64,000 nucleotides of DNA, from NCBI GenBank assembly GCA_002794775.1, contig NBAY01000017.1:496001-560000 (forward strand). Direction: 5' to 3'. The notes under the pieces were generated by a model. That model saw nothing but the letters and a program-made list of their open reading frames with translations. It ran no database searches and was not told the origin of the DNA. The translations under genes were made by a program, and so were the position numbers. Below, piece after piece: positions 1 to 10,115 of the stretch; the stretch's first letter is position 1, and the number at the start of each line of letters is the position of its first letter. This DNA comes from Porodaedalea pini. Taxonomy: Eukaryota; Basidiomycota; Agaricomycetes; Hymenochaetales; Hymenochaetaceae.

Positions 1-1668
1 GGAATTCGACTTCCACCTCGAGCACAAGTCAGGGAAGACGATGGGCAAGGTGGACCTACTGTCGCGCAAGGCTGGCTATGATGAGGGTAAGGATGACAAT
101 GATGGCATCGTGTTCATCAAGGAGAAGTGGCTGAATTGTGGAGTGGTGAGGACGTCACGTGACGAGGTGTTGGAACGAGTGGGTAAAGCGCAGAGGGTGC
201 AGAATGAGTCGGAGAGGCCAACAGGGATGACAGAGGTCGACGGTTTGTGGCAGATAAAGGGCAAGGTATACATTCCATCAACAATAAAGGGGTCTGTGTT
301 GCAGGAGTGTCATGACTCGGTACTGGCTGGGCATCCAGGAGCATCGAAAATGGTGGAGCTTGTCCATCGAGACTTCTGGTGAGCGTCGATGTTCTCTGAC
401 GTCCGAGCGTATGTCCGAGGGTGCGATCGTTGTCAGTGAACAAAGGCTCTGAGGGCATCAAGGTCAAGGCCACTTCATCCGAACGCAGTCCCTGAAGGTC
501 CTTGGGAGATTGTTACGGTCGATCTCATCAGAGAGCTTCTAGACTCAAAGGGACATAATGCAATCTGCGTCTTTGTGGATAGATTCTCAAAGCAGATGCA
601 CGCGATCCCGATGACAACAAAGCTGTCAGTGGAAGGCATGGCTCAGTTGTACCATGACCACGTCTTCCACCTCCACGGCCTACCGAAGAAGATCATCCAT
701 GACCATGGCACGCAGTTTGACACGTCGATGATGAAGGAGCTATACAAACTCCTACACATCGAAGGCAACCCATCAATGGCATATCACCCGCAAATGGATG
801 GTCAGACTGAATGCGTTAACCAAGAGCTCGAACAGTACCTTAGCTCTTCGTTAACCATCAACAATCAGACTGGAAGGACTGGCTCCCCCTCGCAGAATTT
901 GCATACAACAACTGTGAACACTCGGCTACAAAGATGTCCCCCTTTTACGCAAACACCGGACGTCACCCTATGAGCTTTGATACAGTATGAACTTCCTCTA
1001 CCAACATGTCAGCGGAAGAATTCACGAAGCACATCAAGGAGACTCATCACGCTGCAAAGGACAACCTGGTCAAGGTAGCAGAGGACATGAAGTGCTACCA
1101 TGACCGGATGGCAGGAACATCGGTGGAGTACCAGGCTGGCGACAAGGTCTTCCTCGATGGATGAAATATCAGTACAGACTCGCCAACCAAGAAGCTTGCT
1201 GACAAATGGTACGGTCCCTTCAATGTTATCGACAAGGTGGGAGCAAGTGCGTACAATCTCAAGCTCCCAAAGCGATGGAAAAAGGTCCACCCTGTCTTCA
1301 ATGAAGCCCTACTGAAACCCGCTATCAAACCGTCTTTTGAAGGTCAGAAGCAACAGCCACCGCCGCCACTGGAGATTGTTGACAATGAGGAGGAATACAA
1401 AGTCAAGGAGGTTATCGACTCATGTCTGCACCGAGGAAAGCTACAATACCTCATCAAGTGGGTTGGATACAACGAACTGACTTGGCAGCCTGAGACGGAC
1501 TTCAGTGAGAATGCAAAGGAGGCAATCGCTGAGTTCTATCAGAAACACCCCAGTGCTCCTCGAAAACTCGACATTCCTCGCCAATGACTCCGTCCACTCT
1601 TCGTCAACACCGAGCCAGACGACCACAATCTTGGTTGGTCAGGACGCCCAACCTTGAGGGGGGGGTAA
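1..1668 (+). pseudogene. gypsy pol relic: RNase H tail, integrase, chromodomain
   Basis: The reading starts in the RNase H tail (EFDFHLEHKSGKTMGK) and runs through the integrase zinc-binding region (HDSVLAGHPGASKMVEL) and integrase core (VDRFSKQMHAIP, HGTQFD, AYHPQMDGQTE) to a C-terminal chromodomain (IKWVGYNELTWQPETDF). Compared with gypsy A, it is broken by a TGA at 380-382 (A has TGG), a TGA at 437-439, a frameshift near 845, a TGA just before AATATC near 1164 (shared with A), and a TGA at 1585-1587 where A has CGA. It cannot encode an active integrase. Confidence 0.93.
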
Positions 1669-2041
1669 TGTCAGGACTCAAACTTTTCCTTTCTTTTATT
1701 TTCCTTTTTATCATTTCTTTTCTTCTAAATCACACATTTTCATTATATTTAACCTTCTTTCCCAATCAATTCCCACACTCCTTTCACATGACCTTCATTC
1801 GTTCCATTCCGCTCCCTTTATGTAATCCTAGACAATTGGGCAACCGGTTCTCACAAGGTGATCACTGTATATAAGGAAGAGGAATCGCATCTGAACACCT
1901 GTTCTGCTTTTCCTCTTACCTCCATGACGACCTAGCCTGAGTACAGCGTGTCCCGAGTCCCCGCTCGAGTATAGCATGTCTCAGATGACAGTCAGCCAAG
2001 GCCTGCCCAGTCCGAGCCATCTCCCGGACTCCTGCCTAACA
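1669..2041 (+). repeat. 3' LTR of the left gypsy element
   Basis: It runs from TGTCAGGACTC to GCCTAACA, with TG...CA ends, and is 373 bp long. It is homologous to the 425-bp LTRs of gypsy A. It is shorter mainly because the A LTRs hold an extra internal copy of a CTCTTACCTC...GACCTAG block. A TATA-like TGTATATAAG lies at about 1866-1875. Confidence 0.93.
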
Positions 2042-3395
2042 GTAGGTTTGGCATGCTGGCTCTGTGTAGACTGAGAAATCACAGAATCCCAAGCACCTGC
2101 AATGATTGAAGAGATTAGGTGCAGTTCAAGGCTTTTGTTGGAATATATGATATCAAGCGCAAGACTGACATGGCGTGTGGATGGCTGCATGACTGGATCC
2201 TCATCCCAGCAGCGCTCGAGCAGTGCCCAGAGCGCATTGTTGACATGGGTGCCATCTGGCCTTCGAGGCCGAGTTTTCTTAATGAGCACACAGTAGAACA
2301 TGCCACCATCATAGTTAAACTCATCAAATGGCGGTTGACCAGTCAATACCTGCACATAACTCTGTGAGACTATGAGAAAATATTATACCCTTTTGCATGC
2401 ACCTCCAAGATCATCATTGCAAGGGCCCATATATCTGATGATACAGTCGTCCGGACTGCTTGATTATCTACACTTGCTTGTAGCAATTCCACAGCCATCC
2501 AATGGTATGTACCCATGATACTCTGTGTTGTAAATCCTTTCCTATCACAGATACGTGAGAGGCCAAAATCGGCAATGAGGGGTTGCCCATTATAATCTAT
2601 GAGAATATTTGACTAAGGCATAATACAGTTTGTAAATGAGATGATAGCATCTTGCAACACAAATTTCATACTGCTTTAATGTCTCCGTGTACTACTGGAG
2701 GAGAGGAAGAGTGCAGGATGTTGATCGTTGCAGCTATGATAGTTAGCTAAAGGCAAAGGACGGGAACATGAATATCTTTGCAACATGCATGGCTGGATCA
2801 CAATGAAACATATGATGCACAGACGGTCGGCTTCAGGATGCTTCTGAAGATATGCCAAGGCATCTCCATTCTTGCAGAAAGGAAGGACAAGTCCGTCAAA
2901 TTCCTTGAACCTAAGATCAGGGTTGTTGCAGAAACCAAGAAAGGGTAGAATGTTGGGATGCGACATGCTCTGGCCAGCTGCAATTTCACAACTCCAGTGC
3001 TTCAGCAGTACATAAGCATCACATTTGCATCGAATTCACCATAAAAGGTGAACAAATACCTGTAGAATCTTAGCTCTAGCCTCATCCCTGTCTGCTTCTT
3101 CTCCAATTAAGGTCTTATGCAGGTCTGGAAATTTGACAGTGACCTGCAAGTCAAGTGAGGAGTACAGCCTGACTCGGAGCCAATCAAAAGTTTAACTCAC
3201 AATCTGGCTCTTGGATGAGTCATCATCGGAGTTCAAAAGTGCTATGTGCAACGTCGCAGATCCACCACACGCAAAATCATCCTTTTCTATTTTCTTGAGT
3301 TTTTCAGTAAGATTTATCATCATGACGGTCGAAGTACAGAACAAGGGGTTCACAACTGACTTACTTTCAGCAATGGTGAGCGACCTTGCTAGCAC
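1981..3395 (-). CDS. protein kinase, TKL-like, with LTR-derived C-terminal tail
   Basis: The gene is split by several introns. Pieces in order are: a segment ending SSKSQI (to 3201); exon 3143-3060 with the ATP-binding lysine in VTVKFPD; an exon from 2999 with SHPNILPFLGFC; the catalytic loop HGDIKASNILI (joined across an intron near 2640-2670; HGD instead of HRD); ADFGLSRI; the activation-segment end GTYHWMAVELL; SSDIWALAMMILE; and a last exon with LTGQPPF and CWDEDPVMQPSTRH. The key residues K, D and DFG are present, so the fold may be active. Downstream of codon HAKPTV the frame enters the adjacent gypsy LTR at 2041 and ends there at 1981, so the native C terminus was lost or lies beyond. 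The N-terminal start and one intron near 2730-2820 are not resolved. The TKL-like placement is inferred from motif style only. Confidence 0.8.
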
Positions 3396-3439
3396 TGGTG
3401 AGGGTCAACACATCAAGATGTGAGAAGACATTTCAGTGA

Positions 3440-3754
3440 TCACGTGTCAGTGATCCTGAGTCAACTTCATCTCTTCTGGGTTCTCTTGCACCTCTCCCTT
3501 CACTCATCTGCACAAGTTTATTAATGAAACTTATTGAAAAGGTTTACAGAGGGATCTGCCTTGAAAAAATAACTCATTGAGATACACTTAGTTTAGCCCA
3601 AGAAACCTTTGTATTTTTATAAATAACTTGGTTATAAAAAGTTCTCTGCACACTTTTTGATTCCACTTAATTCATACTACACTATTATTTTTCCTTGATT
3701 TTTAGCTACATGTTGAGGAAGATATGGAGCTGGCAAAAAGGGAAAATTTTGAGC
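3440..3754. other. intergenic, no gene seen
   Basis: AT-rich sequence upstream of the kinase gene. I see no supported ORF, tRNA or repeat here; it probably holds kinase promoter sequence and the edge of the inverted repeat. Confidence 0.5.
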
Positions 3755-4010
3755 ACGTCGCGCGGTCTAAATCACGCGTTTGCCTTTCAGAGATGCTATA
3801 CCTAAAAGTTCACTCGACGTACGAAACCCAAGTACAATACTAGTCCAGAAGCAGAATCGTCTTCGCTTGAAGAAATTAAGCTTTATATAAAGGCAGTACG
3901 ATATGCATGTGTTCAATACTATATGGTATACGCAGTGCATACAGTCAACGTCTGCACGCGTATACTTAAGTAGGTATGCGCAGCACGGCTAAACAGCATC
4001 GTCTCGATGT

Positions 4011-4717
4011 TCAAATCTTACCAGCAACTCACTCCTTGAACATCCTCTTAGCCCTCTTCTTATCATTCTCGATAACTGTCGCCTACGCCCACCTTATATT
4101 CTCCACCGCCGCATGCCCAACCTCCCACAACTTCCTCGCATCCAGCTCGCTCAACTTGCCCTCCTCCACCTCTCCAACATCCAGATTCACAAGACGGGGG
4201 TTTGGAAACTCGTACAGCTTCCCACTCAGACAAGAGAGGCGTTGAACATCCTTCCCATGAGGCAGACGCTCCGCCTCATACACTTTGGGAGCCTCGTGAA
4301 GGGTGTCGAGTGTAGTGAACGGGTGAGAGGAGCGCCGCGAGCACGTAGGCATCCTCGATAGCCTGACCTCCACCAGAACCTTGGCGTGGAGTCATGAAGT
4401 GGGCTGCGTCGCCAGTGAGAGCATCGCGACCATGAACATTTATCAGGAAGCGCTTGAGAACGTTGATGACCCAACGAGAGGCTTTTCCATGCACTGTGCA
4501 GAATGCAGTCAATGCAGGGTCGTGTGAAGGAGATCGACTACATACTTGCAGGATTTGCTGCATTTCGTCCTCTCAGCCAATATAATGTTCAAGGAGCTCC
4601 GTCTGAGCTCGCTCTTCAACCGTTTCACCCTCGAAGATGTTGCCGTCTTTCTCGGGCCACGAACAGAATCCTGTCGCGTTGATCAGACGGCCTTACGAAA
4701 TAGGAAACGCTATGAGG
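4011..4717 (-). pseudogene. FAD-dependent monooxygenase, C-terminal half, dead copy 1
   Basis: The reading resembles the C-terminal half of salicylate-hydroxylase-like flavoprotein monooxygenases. It has GRLINATGFCSWPEKDG, then ELLEHYIG, then MEKPSRWVINVL after an intron, then the FAD-contacting DALTGDAAHFMTP and GSGGGQAIEDAYVLAALLS, and a tail of LDTLHEAPKVYEAER. The N-terminal GxGxxG FAD-binding half is missing. Stops interrupt it: TAA before GRLIN, TGA in place of the tryptophan after HYIG (both shared with the right-arm copy), and private TAG and TGA codons near the end. It is not functional. Confidence 0.85.
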
Positions 4718-5650
4718 TTGTCTGCAGCTCCTCGGGTCGCGATTCGCTCTGGATGAGTATCCGTTTAATATACGGACGCTCACTATCGAACTCGTTACTT
4801 ACCATTTCCTCGTCTTCCTCTTGAAAGTATTCCCAGCCCGAGTCGGATGCGGACTCTTCATCTCGTGTCCCGTTGTCCTGCTTATCAGGATTATCAATGA
4901 TATCTAGCATAGAATATTATGCCGCACTCACTTCAGTCAGGCCGCTTCCTGACGCGATGCTGATGGGCTGCACGCAAAAATTCAGTAGTTTAAGAATGGA
5001 ATGAAATCAAGCGACCGACGCACCTCGGGAGACTCCACTCTCATTTTCCCCTTTCCCTTCCAAACCGTAGGCATCCTCTCCTCGTCACTGCTTACATCAA
5101 TGTTATATTGTTTCGACTATATTTCGGTGAGAAATCAAGGGAGTACGTTCTGCGGTCGCACGCGAGAACCGATTTAGTTTTCACGCGGAATGAACGCGGA
5201 CGAGATACTATTGTAGCCCGCCGCTGTTTATGCCCGTGACCAAGCACTAAGCTGGTTCATTCGGGGCTTTTGCTCTCGGACCGCGTAGACAGCATGCCCG
5301 TGCAGGACCAGGCACTCACAAACGTCGGGTTTTGAGGAACCTAAGCAAACGTTGTTCAATCAAGACCGCAGGACTAAGAGTAATATAACGTACTTCTCCA
5401 GACCTCTTCGGCTTTCCAGTCGAAATCTCCTAGTCGTCGTCAAACGTGAGATCGATCGCATTGGTGACATTCTGCACAAAAGTAGTCAGTAATTGCAGTA
5501 TCAGCTATGGGGACCGACCAACCTTTCCGGGAGAACGCAGCTGAGGTGCATCGGGTTTCTTGAAGAAAGACGTGTCTTCGGAATGTTGGGAGGCGGCGGT
5601 GCGCCTTAAGGTTGTTGAACAAAAGAGTAGCATACAGAGGCAAAAAAAGA
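4718..5650 (-). pseudogene. relic of an unrecognised acidic, intron-containing gene, copy 1
   Basis: Exon-like pieces can be read: FFKKPDAPQLRSPGK, an intron, NVTNAIDLTFDDD, a stop, ISTGKPKRSGE, and farther on MPTVWKGKGKMRVESPE and the acidic DNGTRDEESASDSGWEYF. GT...AG borders remain, but stops break the frames. The same pieces occur in the right arm at 61400-62310. I do not recognise the family, and it may be two genes. Confidence 0.5.
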
Positions 5651-6243
5651 CCAGACGATGGAAATGTGCCAACGCGAAGGCTGGTGGCAGCTGTTACTTG
5701 CTTGGGTCGTTGGCAGGGGTTCGATTCGCGAGCTGGTCGTCATGTCAAGGTTGACTAACGGTCAAGAAATTGCTGCTTGAGTCGTTGGCATGCTTTCGAC
5801 TCGAGGACCGAAACCCAGTTTTTAATCTATTAGCTCCTGATTTCTTTATCATTTATCTACACCTTGTTCTTGGAGTATAATGTACAAGCTCATGAAATAA
5901 AATCAATATTATTCCCAAAGTGGAGTCTGAGAACTCGTACATACTCGTCTAACCTACTTAAGAAATCGTCGAAAGTCCCAAGCCACGTTCTGAACTATAA
6001 ACAGCTTCCCATTAATATTAGCCCGTGTCTGTTCAGCAGCACTTGCGCAAGCATACAACAAACAGCAAACGGGCACATTTTAAACTTGATTTGTCGAGGA
6101 AAAACGAAAGCAGTATAATATCCCATAACTTCCGCCCTCATGTTACGATATCGATCACATTACACCACCGTTGTATGACTGTACACTGTACCCAAAACTC
6201 TGTTGCTGATTGATCGTGAGATCGTGAAGAGAAGCAAATACAA

Positions 6244-6875
6244 GTGTGCTAATATAATATGGATATCGAACAAGCAGCGTCCACGATAGTAAAGGAAGGG
6301 GGAAAGAGCAGGCAGGATCCGGAAGAAACAGGCAGACAAGCAGGCAGATAGGTAGACAAATATATTATTAATTCAGGAAGGGAGAGAAAAGGAACAGAGA
6401 GAAAGAGAAAAGGAGTAAAAGATACATTAGGTTTCTTTCGTTTCATGTTCATTTCAAACCGAGACGGTGGGGAATAGAGAGATCTAGCTCGTATACAGAC
6501 TGTGCACATTCAGGACAGCGAGAGCAGGAGGCGGAAGACGGAGGCTGATGATGAACCGAAGCAAAAAGGACAAAAGATGAACCAAGAGGGAATGAAAGCG
6601 CAGCGCTAGCGCTGACTCAGACTGAACCAATTGGTAATCCGAGCATAGTGTAGAGGGGGAATAGTAGATGAGAAAATAAGAGAACCATATGGACTAAAAT
6701 AAGGGAAAATAGAAACGAATGTTCCGTCGAATATAAACAGGAAAAGGAGCGTAGGACGTAAGGAACACGCACCCGGAGAAATGAAGAAATGAAGATAGCA
6801 ACGCATCCATCCACAACAGAAGTAGAGACGAAGGATATGCCTTGCAGCGTAAGAAAGAAAGAATGTCGAGTGTTA
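6244..6875. other. spacer and probable crz1 3' UTR
   Basis: This lies between the inverted-repeat arm and the crz1 stop codon. It contains purine-rich low-complexity stretches (GGCAGACAAGCAGGCAGATA-like runs near 6330, GA-rich near 6380-6410). No gene was recognised. The 3' UTR and polyadenylation site of the crz1-like gene are expected here. Confidence 0.5.
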
Positions 6876-9800
6876 CTAGACCATGACACCGCCTGCAGGG
6901 CCAGGGGACTGCCAGCCAGAATCGGGGTCGGTCTTCAGCGTCAACATCCCGTTCGCCATGCCGTTCCCACTTCCGTTGCCGGTGTCGCCTTGCACCCCAA
7001 CTCCTGCGGCGATCGCAGCGGGGTTATTCGGTGTCTCGGACGTCAAAATAGGCTGACGCGATTGGCATTCTGTGCCTGCGTCCGAGCGCACTGTGGTTTA
7101 AAAATAATTAGAAATGCATTTTATACATCAAGTGTGATAAGAGGAATGCGAGGGAGAGCCAGTAAAGAAGAAACGCACAGTGCCTGTTGAGCGCATCCAT
7201 GCGTGCGAAGGTGCGCTGACAGCCTCGGCAGGTGTACGGCCTTATATTGAGATGAAGCTGCTCGTGCCGCTTGCAATCGTGCTGACGAGCGAAGCCCTTG
7301 TCGCATCCAGGCCATTTACACTTGAACGGCCGCTCCTCATTATGCGACCGCAAGTGGCCTAAACAAACCAAAATAATTAACAATAAAAATAATTAACTTG
7401 CCTATTTCCTGCTCAAGTAGGAGATCAGATGAAAGAAAACGTACCCTTGAGGTTGAAGTGACGCGTAAAAGTGCTCCCGCACCCAGGTACGGGACAGGCA
7501 AAGTTCGCATCGGTAAGCCGACGCTTCTGACTCGCGTCCGCCGTCGCATGCGTCGTAACGTTCTGCCGCACAACCTGTATCGGCGCCTGACTCTGTACAG
7601 TCGGGCGCCCCTGCGCGTCGTGGCTCATCACATGCACCGTTGGCGCGCTTCCGTCGAAGCTCGAGCCGGACCCGGCGCCAAGCCCGTATCCCGAGGACGA
7701 AGGCGGGAAAGAGTACGTATCTGGCAGCGGCTCATTCCCGTTCATGCGCGGGCTCGCGTGCGGAGAAGGGTAGGGAGACGTGCTCAGCGAAACGCGTTCG
7801 CGCGACAGGCTGCGCGAGTGCCCGTGACCAGCCCCGCCATGGCTCACCGAGCGCCGGTGGACGCCGCCTCCACTCATCATGCTCAATCCCCCACTAATTC
7901 CAATCCCGTTGAGCCCACCTGTCTGCCCAGGGGAGAGAAACGCGCCACTCGGACGACCAAGGAAGTTTGGCGAATAGAATGCGCTCGTACCCGTGGTGCC
8001 GGACGTCTGGTCCGCAAAAATCGGCGTCATATCTGCTGATAACGCGTTACGCCGATGACCATGTCCCTGGCTCTCGCTGCGCACGCGCCGCAAGTCGGTA
8101 GCACCCACGCCGAGGCCGTACTCCGGAGAGAGGAAGTTGTTGCCAGTATTTGCGCTCCCGGTGTTCGTCACGTTGCCACCATCGAATCCAGTGGAGCCTG
8201 ATACGGGGGGTCCAAACGATGCGGACATGTGCGGTGTGTTTAGGCGGGGAAGTTGTTGTGACTGCTGCTGCTCATACGAGCCGTCGCTCATCTGCATCGC
8301 AGACGGCTGGCCCTGTCCCTGTCCCTGGTTCTGCGCTTGGCCTTGCGTCTGTCCTTGAGCGTCATAAGCGCCCATCCCGACGCCCATCTGCCACAACAGC
8401 GGACGAATGGACGTCTCAGATTTGGAGCGCGTCCTCGGGTTTGACGAAATCGGGATCAAAAAGTTCCCGTTCCCGTTCCCATTTCCATTGGACCTCTCTG
8501 GACTACTATCGCGCGAAAGCTGCAGCGCACCCAACGCATTCCCGGTGTCCCCTCCGTTCCCGCTAAGGGAAGCCGAGGTGCTACCACCCGAGGGCGGGGG
8601 CGTCAGCGCCGCGTTGGGAGGGAAGGTGTATTGAGATGGCGGGGCCTGCGGAAGCCGCGGGAGAGGTGAGGTGCCACGCGATTGGGAGCTATACGGCTGT
8701 TGCTGGTTGGGCTGTGCCCCCCATAGCTGTGACTGAGCGTTCGAGGGTGATGTGCGTCCTGGATCAAGATCACATCAAAGGAAAAATGCGTCAGTTCTGT
8801 ATTACCGATTCTTTAATTTTAATGAAGAATGGAAGGGAAGAAGGGCGTGAAACACGAGGTATCGAACGAACTAGTTCGTCGGTGCAGCATCGTATAAACT
8901 CAAAAGCAAATCGGTTCGATTAGAATGCGTGAACGATCCCAGACGTCATTCCGTTTGTTGAAAATAAGGAAAAGGCACACGAAAGCAAGGTCCCCGCAAA
9001 TTATCACAAGAAAAGCGAAGCGAAAAAAGGCATGATAAGAAGTAGTGAGACTCACCCTGGTTCATCATGTTCATACTCTGGAAGGGGCCGCCCTGCACGA
9101 CGCCAGCACTGATAGGTGTCGCGGGCACGATGTGAATACCCATGCCGATCCCTCCGGGAGGGAGTATGGAATTGTTATTGTCGGCAGAGAGCGAACGGTT
9201 GGAAGGCGTAGGCGAGGGCAAAGGCGACGTCGAAGTGTGCGTGATCTCAGGCGTCTGTCCAGGAATGTAGATGTGTGGAGGTGACTGCGGGCCCTGGCCC
9301 TTCGCAGCCCAGGATGGCACATGGCCTGAGTTCGGGTTCGGCGTGTCGATATGCACACCCTCCATACCGAACGTCCCAGAGCCTTGGAAGTCATTCTGCT
9401 GGGATGAGATGGAGGAGCCACGGCTGCGCGCAGCGTCGTTCTGCTGCTGCTGCTGTTGATGATGATGGTAGTCATTGTCGCCGTTGGAGGACGCAGGTGA
9501 GCCGTGATCATATGGCGATCCCGATCCGTAGACACCCATCGGGTTATCAAGTGCGGGAGTAACGGAGACGGACACGCCGGGGTTGTTCGAGCCGAGCGAG
9601 GAAGTGCTTAAACTCGGGGACGAGTTCTGATTCTGGTTGTGGTTCTGTGATTGGGTGTTTGGCTGTTCGCTGAGCGAGGCCATAAAATCGCTGCTGAAGA
9701 GCAGAGCCGAGTTGTCTGGGGCGTCGTACGCACTGGGATCGTAGTCTTCGCCTGTTTCAAAGTCAGGCGGGAGGACCGCGATGTCAAAATCACCGAACTG

Positions 9801-10115
9801 GTCTCCGGTACCGGCGGCGTACGCGTTCGGGTTGGGCGAGTGCTGGTTGAACTCGTTGCCCGGGATGTAGGATATGTCAGACCCGAGCGGCGAGTTGTTG
9901 TACGAGCCGACGTGCGCGGCGAATGAGGGTGTGTAAGGCGTCGGGGGTGCGCTAGCGTTCGCGGTTGCGCTGAGTGAGTCGTCGAGGGCAGTGGAGGAAT
10001 TGAAGTCTGCAAAGGAGGTGAACGGGGAGGAAGAGGCAGGGTCGTTCCCTCCGGACACGTCGATGTCGGAGAGGAAGGGGGAGTGCTGGTGCTGAAAGGA
10101 CGACGGGGGATCCAT
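6876..10115 (-). CDS. crz1: C2H2 zinc-finger transcription factor, Crz1-like
   Basis: Four exons, 10115-9056, 8758-7445, 7358-7179 and 7090-6876, join in frame to 922 codons plus TAG. The first 780 or so residues are disordered: S/P/N-rich, with a HHHQQQQQQ run near residue 217. Three C2H2 fingers follow near the C terminus: CPVPGCGSTFTRHFNLKGH, CKWPGCDKGFARQHDCKRH and CRGCQRTFARMDALNRH. Linkers are of the RSHNEERPF and QLHLNIRPY type. This arrangement is that of Crz1/Prz1, the factor dephosphorylated by calcineurin and moved to the nucleus on calcium or wall stress. PHIYIP at about 280-285 resembles a calcineurin PxIxIT docking site, and serine-rich tracts offer phosphosites. The symbol is given by family likeness; other fungal C2H2 factors share these fingers. 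Introns fall within finger 1 and at the end of finger 3. Confidence 0.88.

Larger units (their letters stand above)
1..2041 (+). mobile_element. Ty3/gypsy chromovirus, 3' portion (truncated by window edge)
   Basis: This is the 3' end of a chromodomain gypsy element: the RNase H tail, integrase, chromodomain, polypurine tract and 3' LTR. It belongs to the same family as gypsy A at 23030-29273, which it matches closely in protein and LTR. It is decayed by stops and frameshifts. The polypurine tract (a run of G at about 1655-1666) sits directly before the LTR, as it does in gypsy A. The left part and the other LTR lie outside the window, so no target-site duplication can be checked. The base after the LTR is followed by GTAGG. 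Confidence 0.95.
3755..6243. repeat. left arm of a 2.5-kb inverted repeat
   Basis: This segment matches, as reverse complement, the segment at about 60755-63290. Matching landmarks include the block with TCACTCGAC and CAGAAGCAGAAT near 3810-3860 (right near 63190-63240), the monooxygenase relic, the acidic-protein relic, and the block with TACACTGTACCC near 6180 (right near 60810). The arms differ at many bases and by small indels, so this is an old duplication rather than an assembly copy. Ends are estimated by eye to about 30 bases. Confidence 0.88.

Noticed and set aside
5700..5760. tRNA-like GGTTCGATTC box (also in the right arm near 61275)
   Set aside because: The arms around it do not pair and no acceptor stem or anticodon arm can be drawn; it lies inside the inverted-repeat arms.
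6300..6420. Possible CRISPR-like or microsatellite array
   Set aside because: Only short purine-rich runs without regular spacers; CRISPR arrays are not expected in a fungal nucleus.
7398..8039. 213-residue plus-strand ORF rich in arginine
   Set aside because: Antisense to the zinc-finger exons of the crz1-like gene; its composition is that of a mirror of S/P/G-rich coding sequence.
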